Of a stretch of DNA of 13,755 nucleotides, positions 1 to 7,476 are shown piece after piece (the first letter of the stretch is position 1; every line of letters starts with the position of its first letter). The notes below the pieces were generated by a model, which did no database searches, was not told where the DNA came from, and saw only the letters and a program-made list of their open reading frames with translations. A program made the translations under genes and the position numbers. This stretch comes from Gammaproteobacteria bacterium (GTDB lineage Bacteria; Pseudomonadota; Gammaproteobacteria; Pseudomonadales; Azotimanducaceae): the NCBI GenBank assembly GCA_027295975.1, contig JAPUJX010000470.1:1-13755 (forward strand), in the 5' to 3' direction.

Positions 1-113
1 TCACCGCCGGAGCCCTGAACCGTACGGCGAGTTTCGCCGACGCCGACCAGAGCCAGTTAACGGCGGCATCTGCAGACGCCCGAACCGCAAGGGAGAGCTT
101 CAACAAAAAATAG
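1..113 (+). CDS. 3' end of an unidentified protein (partial)
   Basis: The reading frame beginning at base 3 is open to a TAG at 111-113. It encodes about 36 residues rich in Ala, Asp, Ser and Thr and ends in Phe-Asn-Lys-Lys. Third codon positions are mostly G or C, as in the neighbouring genes, which supports coding. The stop lies 17 bases before the next start, so the two genes could share a transcript. I see no recognisable motif. The frame of the following gene is also open from base 2 onward, so an N-terminal extension of that gene is a weaker alternative reading. The start lies outside the window. Confidence 0.4.
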   Translation, partial: TAGALNRTASFADADQSQLTAASADARTARESFNKK

Positions 114-130
114 CGCCACAGGAAAACGCA

Positions 131-925
131 ATGATATCAATACGCTACGTCGATGCGCTCAACAAATACTACGGTGCAATGGGTAATCCACCCTACCGCT
201 GGAGCATCAACGAGACCGCTCCGCTACACCGCCTGACCAAGCCGCTCAGGGAATGTGCCGTCGCCCTTTTGACTTCCGGGGGCGTCTCGCAGACTGTCGT
301 GCCGGCTTTCAATCCAGATGCCAGGAACGACCACCGTCTCGACGAAATTCCTCCCGACACCCCATCAAACGATTTCCAGGTTCACGACAGCTACTACGAT
401 CACACCGATGCGGAAACCGATATCAATTGCATCTTTCCCCTCGATCGACTTCGGGAGTTGGCCATTCTGGGAGAAATCGGAACCATCGCACCCAGGCTGT
501 GGAGCGGCTTCATGGGTCGTATCTACAATCGCAGCAAGATCAGAGACGAATCCGGTCCTGCGTTCGTTGACGCGCTTGAGGCAGACAACGTTGATGTGCT
601 TGTTGCCGCGCCAACCTGACCCCTTGATCACCAGACCGTTGGTCTGGTCTGCCGACTCGTCGAAGAGCGTGGAATCGCGACAACTTACGTCGCCACGGGA
701 CGCGACCTCACCGCACTGGTCAACCCCCCTAGAGCGTTGTTTGTCAACCACCCGATGGGTAACAACTTCGGACAAGCAAACGACAAAGCTGTGCAATTGA
801 GCATTCTTCGTACGGCCCTGTCACTCGTCGAAACCGCTGAGGAAGGGGGCACGCTGGTTGACATGCCAACGAGCTGGCCGGACTTTTTCGAGTTTACTCC
901 CGGCGGCAAAAACTCCATGGGTTGA
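131..925 (+). CDS. GrdB/PrdB-like reductase family selenoprotein (in-frame TGA = Sec163)
   Basis: This is a 264-residue protein if the TGA at 617-619 is read as selenocysteine; a normal reading stops at 162 residues. It resembles the glycine/sarcosine/betaine/D-proline reductase selenoprotein B family. The N-terminal part has a VALLTSGGVS segment and an NPDARNDHRLDEIP-like stretch. The middle has the HTDAETDINCIFPLDRLREL region, then IGTIAPRLWSGFMG. After the TGA the same frame stays open for 101 codons with family-like sequence: PLDHQTVGLV, LFVNHPMGNNFG and a C-terminal DMPTSWPDFF. Sec would sit at residue 163 in the context APT-U-PLDHQ. The start at 131 has AGGAAA at 120-125. In clostridia these reductases reduce amino acids with Sec as catalyst. 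Stand-alone homologues in proteobacteria have no assigned substrate, and no Grd or Prd partner subunits are visible here. The alternative is a Cys-type homologue killed by one nonsense mutation; the downstream hairpin argues against that. Confidence 0.82.
617..648 (+). promoter_or_regulatory. Candidate bacterial SECIS element after the in-frame TGA
   Basis: After the TGA (617-619), bases 630-637 (ACCAGACC) pair perfectly with 641-648 (GGTCTGGT), closing a three-base loop GTT at 638-640. The stem has 8 bp and the loop starts 18 nt after the TGA. Its first loop base is G. From established knowledge, bacterial SECIS elements are short hairpins lying inside the coding region just after the UGA; they usually have a G early in the apical loop and are bound by SelB. 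The fit is good, but the loop is not the E. coli fdhF consensus. The hairpin bases also encode the HQTVGLV stretch, so protein constraint could explain part of the pairing. Confidence 0.65.
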
Positions 926-941
926 AGTCGATCGCTGGACT

Positions 942-2072
942 CTACGCTATTGATTCGTACGCGGCCTGCAACAGCTTGAAACCCCGCTGATCTCCCAGTA
1001 GATCCGCCTCCATTTTGTTCATGACGTAACTGACACAGAGTTTTGCGTCTTGATCCACAACGATGCTGGAACCTCCCCAACCACCCCAATAGCAGATATG
1101 TTCGTTGGGTCCCATGGGCATCAATTCACTCGTCAACCCATAACCCATCCCGAAGCGAATCGGCACCCCGAGAACCAGATCCAGGCTATTGGACTGCTCA
1201 TCAAATATCGCCTTACAACCCTCTTCGGATATGAGCCGCTTTCCGAACACACTGCCCCCGTTTGCAACAAGACTCTGCACGCGAACCAGGGATCGCGCAT
1301 TTCCGTGGCCATTTGCCGCTGGAATTTCGGCCTGGCGCCAACCATCGGTGCGGGAGGCCAGTGCATCCACGGCCGGATTGGCAAAAGTTCTGGCAGCGAT
1401 GGAATTTTCTTCGGCAGTCCCAGCCGGACCGGTTACGGGGGGGATGAGTTCACCGATACGGTGATTGTGTTCAGCACCGGTGCCAATGTGAAAATCGGCG
1501 TCCAGGGGTTCGGCCAATTCGGTGCGGAAAAAGTTGCCAATACTCTGGCCGGTAACACGCCGTACCACTTCCCCGATCAGATGACCTTGCGTCAACGCAT
1601 GATAACCACTCGCGGTCCCCGGTTCCCACCACGGAGCCTGGCGTGCCAAAGCCTCCACCATGCGATCCCAGTCGTACACGTCCTCGCCGCGCATCGGTTC
1701 ATCCATGCCGGACAGCCCGGCGCTGTGGCTCATCAGGTGTCGCACTTCTATCTTGTCTTTACCGTTCTGAGCAAACTCGGGCCAGTAGGTTTTCACGGGC
1801 TCGTAGAAGTTGATCTCTCCGTGGTCCGCCAACAGCAGCGCGGATATCGCTGCCATCGTTTTAGTGGAGGAATACACGTTCACGATGGTGTTTTCCTCCC
1901 AGGGCAGGCTCCGGGCTTCATCCCGATGACCACCCCACAGATCTACCACATACTCGCCCTGATAAGTGACGGCGACACAAGCCCCGACGTCACCGCGTTC
2001 GGTGAAGTTATCTTGAAATGTCGCTTTGACCGCCGCAAAACGATCGTCACAAGCGCCGTGAATATCCACCAT
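942..2072 (-). CDS. Serine hydrolase, class C beta-lactamase-like (esterase/EstB type)
   Basis: This is a 376-residue protein of the beta-lactamase/transpeptidase-like serine hydrolase family, many of which are carboxylesterases. It opens with IHGACDDRFAAV, typical of the family start. The catalytic S-x-x-K is Ser68-Ser-Thr-Lys71. A Tyr in SGYHALTQGHLIGEV fits the second-motif tyrosine. A Gly-rich YWGGWGGSS segment near the C-terminus fits the third active-site strand. I chose the ATG at 2072 because the family homology begins there and GAGGG lies upstream. The frame extends to 2171, but those extra residues look unrelated. No signal peptide is visible, so a cytoplasmic esterase is more likely than a periplasmic beta-lactamase. 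It lies tail to tail with the selenoprotein gene (16-base gap) and downstream of the membrane cassette. The substrate is unknown. Confidence 0.88.
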   Translation of the reverse strand: MVDIHGACDDRFAAVKATFQDNFTERGDVGACVAVTYQGEYVVDLWGGHRDEARSLPWEENTIVNVYSSTKTMAAISALLLADHGEINFYEPVKTYWPEFAQNGKDKIEVRHLMSHSAGLSGMDEPMRGEDVYDWDRMVEALARQAPWWEPGTASGYHALTQGHLIGEVVRRVTGQSIGNFFRTELAEPLDADFHIGTGAEHNHRIGELIPPVTGPAGTAEENSIAARTFANPAVDALASRTDGWRQAEIPAANGHGNARSLVRVQSLVANGGSVFGKRLISEEGCKAIFDEQSNSLDLVLGVPIRFGMGYGLTSELMPMGPNEHICYWGGWGGSSIVVDQDAKLCVSYVMNKMEADLLGDQRGFKLLQAAYESIA

Positions 2073-2185
2073 GGAGACACCCTCATTCCAGATTGCCGAA
2101 ACCCTATGCACGTTTTGTACAATAAATTCGTCCGGCTCCGCGGGAGGTAACAGCGTCGCGCGCGACATCAAACAGCCGGGTTTCT

Positions 2186-2311
2186 TCAGCCGTATGCAAG
2201 CTCCAGCAGTTCCAACACATCGAGGATCTGCACCGAGTAAAACCAGATCGCGCTCCCAATCACCAGCAATGAAAGCCCACCAGCGATTTTTTCGAGTGTT
2301 GCCAGGCTCAT
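2186..2311 (-). CDS. 41-residue single-pass membrane microprotein
   Basis: This small gene starts at ATG 2309-2311 (minus strand) and ends with TGA at 2186-2188. Its 41 residues begin MSLATLEKIAGG. They continue with one hydrophobic helix (about residues 11-25, GGLSLLVIGSAIWFY) and end in an acidic, leucine-rich tail (LDVLELLELAYG). GGAG lies seven bases before the ATG, a good ribosome binding site. It follows the two membrane genes on the same strand by 28 bases, so it probably belongs to their operon. I do not recognise a family. A role as a small accessory subunit of the neighbouring membrane proteins is inference from position and topology only. Confidence 0.6.
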   Translation of the reverse strand: MSLATLEKIAGGLSLLVIGSAIWFYSVQILDVLELLELAYG

Positions 2312-2339
2312 TTATTACTCCACTTCAGCAATCTGCACC

Positions 2340-2816
2340 TCAGGAAAAGCCAATCCAGCGCCCCGACGCGGCAACCACAAACCAGATCGTCATGGAAGCC
2401 ACCGCAACGAGGCGCAATGTCCAGGGGTTGATCGACCCGTGATCATAACGCAGCAGGGGGCGGCGAATGGCGTAGACAAAAAAGATACCGAAAACCAGAC
2501 TCGTCATCTTTGCCCAGAAAAAAGAATTGTAGTAGAGCTTAATGGCCACCGCGGAAGCCATGAAGATGCCTGACGCAATGAGTGCAACCAAAGCCACGTT
2601 GATCCACTTCTGAGTGTTGTCGATCACCACTTCGGAGGGCACGTCTTTGAGAAGAACCCCAAGCAGACGCAGATCTCCGGTTATCACCATACCGCCCAAC
2701 GTCAGCATGGCAAGCAGATGAAAAACCTGTACGACGGCAAAAGTACCCCCGTAAGCTTTCGAGATTGATGCCAGCCAGGAAGCGTCCAGCCATTCGAAAA
2801 ACGCAAATACATCCAT
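2340..2816 (-). CDS. Four-helix integral membrane protein, DUF6644-like (second paralogue)
   Basis: This is a 158-residue, strongly hydrophobic protein with about four transmembrane segments, near residues 22-46, 71-93, 99-118 and 133-152. It shares a pattern with the protein encoded just upstream: a His in the first helix (His33, VFHLLAML), then GDLRLLG at the end of that helix, a WAKM segment before helix 3, and AASGRWIGF at the C-terminus. This suggests the pair arose by duplication. AGGGA lies about seven bases before the ATG. The gap to the upstream gene is only nine bases, so co-transcription is likely. I recall such proteins as uncharacterised (DUF6644-like), but that family name is from memory. 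The conserved His could bind heme or a metal; nothing in the sequence proves it. Confidence 0.75.
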   Translation of the reverse strand: MDVFAFFEWLDASWLASISKAYGGTFAVVQVFHLLAMLTLGGMVITGDLRLLGVLLKDVPSEVVIDNTQKWINVALVALIASGIFMASAVAIKLYYNSFFWAKMTSLVFGIFFVYAIRRPLLRYDHGSINPWTLRLVAVASMTIWFVVAASGRWIGFS

Positions 2817-2825
2817 GGTAATTCC

Positions 2826-3401
2826 CTACTCGAACGCGGCCATTTCGTCAACGCAACCGGCAACCCAGTACATGAAGTAGGGTAAGTTCTGATGGCAGTC
2901 GTACCAGTCGTATGCCATCAATCTCCCGGACGCCACCACGCAAGACCAGAGAGCGAGGGACACCCCGGCACCGGTGCGGATTCGCCTGGGTGGGATTGGA
3001 TCATTGTCCCAGGTATCGACCGCGGCTTTCATTCTGTTGCGGAATAACAAAGCGTTGATGCCCGCAGCGACGAAAAATACCATCTTCATGCGAAACCAGA
3101 TACTGTTTGTGGTGCGTACGGGGACGGCGTAAACAAGCAGGAGACCGCTGACCACCATTACCGCAAAACCGATCAGCATCGGCGTGTCGAGCCGTCTGGC
3201 GATAACGGAAGCGGGCACGCTGGTGAAAGCCCGGCCGAGCATGCGCAGGTCGATGACGACCAGCATGCCAAAAAACAGCGCCAACGTCAGTACGTGGGTG
3301 GATTCGACCCAACTGTACATGTAATAAGACTCATGCAGCGCCGTACTCCATGCGTGGGTGTCCAGCCACTCGGCAAAACGCAGCAGCACTTCATTCAGCA
3401 A
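2826..3401 (-). CDS. Four-helix integral membrane protein, DUF6644-like (first paralogue)
   Basis: This is a 191-residue membrane protein with hydrophobic segments near residues 34-54, 74-93, 102-121 and 143-163. His23 lies in ALHESYYMYSW. His36 lies in ESTHVLTL, followed by IDLRMLG, which matches GDLRLLG in the next protein. FRMKMVFF precedes helix 3, and VASGRLMAYDWYDC follows helix 4. The start is a TTG at 3399-3401 with a GGTGAG element just upstream. An in-frame TGA shortly before it rules out a longer protein, and the nearby ATG is in another frame. It is the first gene of the minus-strand cassette and is divergent from the phosphate symporter. Function is unknown. Compared with its neighbour it has a Cys-containing C-terminal extension. 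Confidence 0.75.
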   Translation of the reverse strand: MLNEVLLRFAEWLDTHAWSTALHESYYMYSWVESTHVLTLALFFGMLVVIDLRMLGRAFTSVPASVIARRLDTPMLIGFAVMVVSGLLLVYAVPVRTTNSIWFRMKMVFFVAAGINALLFRNRMKAAVDTWDNDPIPPRRIRTGAGVSLALWSCVVASGRLMAYDWYDCHQNLPYFMYWVAGCVDEMAAFE

Positions 3402-3450
3402 GTTGTCTCACCCCCCGCACAGTGTGAACTGGCCATATCGTCATGGATGG

Positions 3451-3458
3451 TGACGTCA
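3451..3458. promoter_or_regulatory. Perfect 8-bp palindrome TGACGTCA in a divergent intergenic region
   Basis: The 202-base region between the divergent membrane cassette and the symporter contains TGACGTCA, a perfect palindrome about 50 bases upstream of the cassette's TTG start. This is a plausible operator half or full site for a dimeric regulator. A short palindrome can also arise by chance, and I cannot name a regulator. Confidence 0.2.
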
Positions 3459-3534
3459 GAAAACGATCATTGTTCCATATTGCATTCAAGGAGGTAACCC
3501 GCAAGGCGTTTCAATTCGCAAATCTTCGGCGAGG

Positions 3535-3564
3535 TTCGTGCTCCGGCCCCGATTGAAATATACT
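3535..3564 (+). promoter_or_regulatory. Weak sigma-70-like promoter candidate for the phosphate symporter
   Basis: TATACT at 3559-3564 matches the -10 consensus at five of six positions and lies about 40 bases before the symporter ATG. The best -35 at 18-base spacing is TTCGTG (3535-3540), which is poor. I see no Pho box that I can support. Confidence 0.22.
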
Positions 3565-3603
3565 ACTTTTTCGTGTTCGGCTTACCGCCCGGGAATTTGA
3601 TAC

Positions 3604-4920
3604 ATGGCCATTGAGCTGCCCCCGGCAGAATGCGCTGACTCTCTTCTTCAAAAAATCCTGATACCCACCGCCGTACTTGCCCTCGTCTACCTGCTCATTC
3701 TGTCCGTCGGTCTGGTCGGCACTGGTTTCAAATGGGCAAGTGGCGGACAGGAAGGCGCCAGAGAGCTGTTTGCATTTGCGACCAATCCACTCATGGGTCT
3801 CATCGTTGGCATCCTTGCCACCGCGCTGGTGCAGAGTTCCAGCACGGTCACCTCCGTCATCGTCGGGCTGGTTGCCGGTGGTCTGGACGTGCACACCGCA
3901 ATACCCATGATCATGGGTGCGAATATCGGCACGACCGTTACCAATACCCTCGTCAGCCTTGGCCACATTACCCGGCCCCAGGAATTCCGGCGTGCCTTCG
4001 CCGCCGCAACGGTACACGACATGTTCAATTTTCTGGCGGTGACGATTTTCCTGACTCTTGAATTGTTGACCAGCTTGTTATCAGATAACGGCCAGGGCGT
4101 TCTACAGAGTATCACCGAGCCGATCGCACTGACTTTTGCGGGAAGTGCAGACGTCGACGTCAAGAGTCTGAACTTTATCGGAAATGTGACCAAACCTGTA
4201 ATTGCCATCTTGCACGACAAATCGGGGACCGGGGCGTTTGACGGTATGAGCCCGGTCGGCGGAGGCATCAGCATGATCGTCCTCGCGCTCGTCATGATTT
4301 TCCTGAGCATCACGTTGCTCGGAAAAACGCTGAAAAAAAATCTCACCGGGCGCGCCGAGCGCATCTTTCATGCCGCCGTCGGTCGCGGACCAATCAGCGG
4401 CATAACCTCCGGTACTATCGTGACGATTCTGGTGCAGAGTTCATCAACCACAACCAGTTTGATCATACCTATGGCCGGATCCGGGGTGATGAAGCTCAAA
4501 CAGATATTTCCTTTTACCCTGGGCGCCAATATCGGCACAACGATAACCGCACTCATCGCCTCCCTGTCTGGCGGCGATTACGCCGAAGCCGCTCTGCAGA
4601 TTGCGCTTGTCCATCTGTTCTTCAATGTATTCGCCACCGTACTGATCTACGGAATTCCACCGCTGCGGGCGATTCCATTAAAGGGCGCCGAATGGCTTGC
4701 GGATATAGCAGTTCGTAAACGAACCCTGGCAATCGTCTATGTGGTGGTCCTGTATTTCCTGCTGCCGCTGGGTATGCTGCTTGTTGCACAACTGTTGACG
4801 ACAGACAAAGCAACCACGGCAGCCACCCGGAGTCCGGCCCGACATGGGGAAATTCAGTCTAACCTCCAACCCATTCTCCAGCCGTTTCAAGATGTGCAAA
4901 AAGGAGACCAGCCATGTTAG
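3604..4920 (+). CDS. Na+/phosphate symporter family membrane protein (NptA/type II Na/Pi)
   Basis: This is a 438-residue inner-membrane protein predicted to import inorganic phosphate with sodium. It shows the internal duplication of the type II Na/Pi family. QSSST occurs at residues 77-81 and again at 278-282. Each copy is followed by GANIGTT, at 105-111 and 307-313. Hydrophobic helices surround both repeats, with others near 20-40, 142-160, 222-240, 330-352 and 376-397. The C-terminal 40 residues are polar and have no PhoU domain; that function is supplied by the next gene, whose ATG overlaps this gene's stop (ATGTTAG). The weak GGGAA before the ATG is the only visible binding site. Phosphate is the likely substrate by family, although some relatives may export it or carry other oxyanions. 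Confidence 0.9.
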   Translation: MAIELPPAECADSLLQKILIPTAVLALVYLLILSVGLVGTGFKWASGGQEGARELFAFATNPLMGLIVGILATALVQSSSTVTSVIVGLVAGGLDVHTAIPMIMGANIGTTVTNTLVSLGHITRPQEFRRAFAAATVHDMFNFLAVTIFLTLELLTSLLSDNGQGVLQSITEPIALTFAGSADVDVKSLNFIGNVTKPVIAILHDKSGTGAFDGMSPVGGGISMIVLALVMIFLSITLLGKTLKKNLTGRAERIFHAAVGRGPISGITSGTIVTILVQSSSTTTSLIIPMAGSGVMKLKQIFPFTLGANIGTTITALIASLSGGDYAEAALQIALVHLFFNVFATVLIYGIPPLRAIPLKGAEWLADIAVRKRTLAIVYVVVLYFLLPLGMLLVAQLLTTDKATTAATRSPARHGEIQSNLQPILQPFQDVQKGDQPC

Positions 4921-5618
4921 AAGTTTTGAGAGCTTTGTTTGGATCCGCCCGAACTCAGTCTTCGCTGGTTGTACAAGCCACCGGGCAGTTTCTGGAAATG
5001 TTGGACAATGGCCGTAGCCTGCTCGAAAAGGCTCAACCTCACCTGCTGGTCAAGGATGCCGGCAATAACCTGCTCAATGAAGCGCGCGACATCGATAAAT
5101 CGACCAACAGGCTGGTGCGTGCAGTGCGAAAAATACTCATCGCTCATCTGGCTTTCAATAAACAGGATGCTTCCACCTGTCTGATTCTCATGTCGGTAGT
5201 CAAAGACGCTGAGCGTCTGGTTGACGAGTGCCGGAGCCTGCTGAACCTTGCCAGCCTCGTGGTGGATCCCGTACCGGAAGAATACCGCAAAGCCTTGTCC
5301 GAAAACTGTACTGCGGTAATAGAAGTTCTAAAAAGCACCCGTACCGCCTACGCCGATAACGACGAAGCAAAAGCCCTGGGGCTGGTGGAAACCGAAAAGC
5401 CGTTTATCGAATCCATGAAGCCGGTGCGGGACAAAATTCTCGACGACACTGACCTCAATCCCCGCCAAGCCGTGGTAACGGCCAGTGCATTTCATACCAT
5501 CCAACGGATTCGTGCACACCTTGGCAATATTGCCAGCACGGTTGTTTTCCCGGTGCACCAAATCGACTTTACCAAGCAGAAATTCGTCAACGCCGCCAAA
5601 CAACGGTTGAATAAATAG
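4914..5618 (+). CDS. PhoU-domain-like regulatory protein coupled to the Na/Pi symporter
   Basis: This is a 234-residue, largely helical protein without membrane segments, consistent with two three-helix PhoU-type bundles. Acidic and basic heptad-like stretches support this: DIDKSTNRLVRAVRK (about residue 59), KDAERLVDECRSLL (about residue 97) and a C-terminal RIRAHLGNIASTV. PhoU domains bind metals and restrain phosphate uptake. In many Na/Pi symporters the domain is fused to the C-terminus, whereas here it is a separate gene. AAGGAGA at 4901-4907 gives a strong binding site inside the symporter gene, and the seven-base overlap indicates translational coupling. Identity rests on context and helical pattern more than on a diagnostic motif. 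Confidence 0.72.
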   Translation: MLEVLRALFGSARTQSSLVVQATGQFLEMLDNGRSLLEKAQPHLLVKDAGNNLLNEARDIDKSTNRLVRAVRKILIAHLAFNKQDASTCLILMSVVKDAERLVDECRSLLNLASLVVDPVPEEYRKALSENCTAVIEVLKSTRTAYADNDEAKALGLVETEKPFIESMKPVRDKILDDTDLNPRQAVVTASAFHTIQRIRAHLGNIASTVVFPVHQIDFTKQKFVNAAKQRLNK

Positions 5619-5684
5619 GCATACGACAAAATCCTTCGTAGAATCTCGTGCAAACGTCGGAATGTCTATTCAGGGGGAGTGGGG

Positions 5685-7382
5685 ATGTATCAGGAATTAC
5701 GTAGTGCTTGGAACGAACTGACGGCGCCCGGTGCTCGGTTCGAAGTAACGGAAGTGGACGTCCGCGGAGTGGCGATCAAGACCTATGTGAACGCGCCGTC
5801 GAGCCTTCGAGACCTCTGGCTGCTCTCTGCCGATTTCGCCGACAACGATTATCTCGTCTACCAGGAAGAACGCTGGACCTATGCACAAGCCCATCAACAA
5901 GTTGCGGCAATTGCCAGTTGGCTGAAGGCACATGGGGTGCAGCCCGGCGACCGCGTGGCCATCGCCATGCGCAACTACCCCGAGTGGCTGCTGGGTTACT
6001 GGGCAGTTGCGTCCATGGGCGCGGTGGTGGTGGGTCTGAACGCCTGGTGGATCGGTCCGGAAATGGTTTACGGGCTCAACGACTCCGCCCCGAAGGTGCT
6101 GATCTGCGACGAGGAACGGCTAACCCGCGCACTGGAACACCGTGACGAGTTTCCGGACATGATTTTCATCGGTGTGCGCCTGCCCGAAGCCATCGAGGGT
6201 GTGGTCTCCTGGAGCGAACTGACGGCAAATCCCGGAACGCTTCCCGACGTTTCCATCGATCCGGACAGCGACGTGTGCATCTTTTATACCTCGGGTACCA
6301 CCGGCAGTCCGAAAGGCGCGCAGCTAACCCATCGGGGCTGCGTGGCAAATGTCATGAACCTCGCGTTCTGGGCGGCAACGCTCGGACTGGTGGCGGAACG
6401 TGCGGGTAAAACCGGGGGCGACCCGGAGGCGGCAGCGCCAACCATGGCCGCGCTGGTTACGACCCCCTTGTTTCACGTAACCGCAAACAACTGTGTCGCT
6501 CATGGCGCCACCCTCTCCGGCGGGAAACTCGTACACATGTACCGCTGGGATGCCGGGGAGGCCTTGCGGCTCATAGAGGCGGAACGCATCACGAACCTCA
6601 CCGGCGTTCCGGTAATGGCCCGCGAGGTGATATCACACCCCGACTTCGCCACAACCGATACCTCGAGCCTGACCGGGTTGGGTGGAGGAGGTGCACAGCT
6701 GCAACCGGATCTCGTCAGCAAGATCGACTCGGCAGTAGAAACGGCACGACCCAACACCGGTTACGGTATGACGGAAACCTGTGGTGTGATCACGTCGATT
6801 TCTGCAGATTATTTTATCGACAAGCCTGAAAGTGCAGGACCGGCATTACCCGTTTACGATGTCAAACTGGTAGACGACGACGGCAACGAGGTACCCCGGG
6901 GAGAACCGGGAGAACTATGGGTGAAAGGAGCACCGGTCATTCGTGGCTACATCAACCGTCCCGATGACACGGCCGAGGCAATCACCGATGGCTGGCTGCA
7001 CACCGGCGACATCGCCCGCATCGACGAAGACAACTTCATTTTCATCGTCGATCGCAAGAAGGATATGGTCATTCGCGGGGGCGAGAATATTTATTGCGCC
7101 GAAGTGGAAAACACCATTCATGAAAACGGCGAAGTAGCGGAATGTGTCGTGTTTGGGGTTCCGGATCAGCGTCTCGGAGAAGAAGTGGGTGCTGCAGTAT
7201 TTCTAAACAAAGGAGGCAGCCTTACGGCGGACGAACTACGCAACTTCTGCGCCGAGCGCATTTCCCGGCACAAGTTACCCCGCTACATCTGGTTCACGAC
7301 CGAACCACTACCGCGCAATGCCAACGGCAAGTTCATGAAACGCGACCTGAAAGTACAGCTCGACCCCGCGAAGGCAGGTTAA
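5685..7382 (+). CDS. AMP-forming acyl-CoA synthetase / class I adenylate-forming ligase
   Basis: This is a 565-residue cytoplasmic enzyme that should activate a carboxylic acid to its acyl-AMP and then to the CoA thioester. The core motifs are complete: YTSGTTGSPKG (residues 201-211, ATP phosphate loop), TGYGMTETCG (from 358), GWLHTGD (436-442), DRKKDMVIRGGENIY (456-470, hinge and A8 loop), and PRNANGK with the adenylation lysine at Lys549. Length and layout fit fatty-acyl or aryl-CoA ligases; the exact acid cannot be read from the sequence. I chose the ATG at 5685 because GGGGGAG at 5673-5679 is well placed for it. A GTG at 5679 in the same frame would overlap that site. It is followed 94 bases later by the TauD-like dioxygenase on the same strand, suggesting a shared catabolic role. 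Confidence 0.92.
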   Translation: MYQELRSAWNELTAPGARFEVTEVDVRGVAIKTYVNAPSSLRDLWLLSADFADNDYLVYQEERWTYAQAHQQVAAIASWLKAHGVQPGDRVAIAMRNYPEWLLGYWAVASMGAVVVGLNAWWIGPEMVYGLNDSAPKVLICDEERLTRALEHRDEFPDMIFIGVRLPEAIEGVVSWSELTANPGTLPDVSIDPDSDVCIFYTSGTTGSPKGAQLTHRGCVANVMNLAFWAATLGLVAERAGKTGGDPEAAAPTMAALVTTPLFHVTANNCVAHGATLSGGKLVHMYRWDAGEALRLIEAERITNLTGVPVMAREVISHPDFATTDTSSLTGLGGGGAQLQPDLVSKIDSAVETARPNTGYGMTETCGVITSISADYFIDKPESAGPALPVYDVKLVDDDGNEVPRGEPGELWVKGAPVIRGYINRPDDTAEAITDGWLHTGDIARIDEDNFIFIVDRKKDMVIRGGENIYCAEVENTIHENGEVAECVVFGVPDQRLGEEVGAAVFLNKGGSLTADELRNFCAERISRHKLPRYIWFTTEPLPRNANGKFMKRDLKVQLDPAKAG

Positions 7383-7476
7383 CCCGGAAAATCGGGCTCT
7401 CAATCATCGGCCGAGGTGATCCTGGAGACCGGCGTGGTATTCTCCGTCAACCAGGCCATCCCAAGGAGGCATATCG

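Noticed and set aside
617..619. TGA read as a plain stop (a 162-residue protein and a separate 62-residue gene from 737)
   Set aside because: The frame is preserved, family sequence continues directly after the TGA, and a SECIS-like hairpin is present. There is no binding site or reason for a restart at 737.
1050..2150. Long open frame on the plus strand across the serine hydrolase gene
   Set aside because: It is antisense to a gene with clear catalytic motifs, and its own translation shows no family pattern.
2073..2171. N-terminal extension of the serine hydrolase to 2171
   Set aside because: Family similarity begins at the ATG at 2072, which has its own GAGGG site. The extension shows no signal peptide or conserved sequence.
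3488..3497. Near-perfect Shine-Dalgarno AAGGAGGTAA suggesting a small gene
   Set aside because: No ATG, GTG or TTG follows at suitable spacing. The nearest GTG frame is far downstream and only about 20 codons long.
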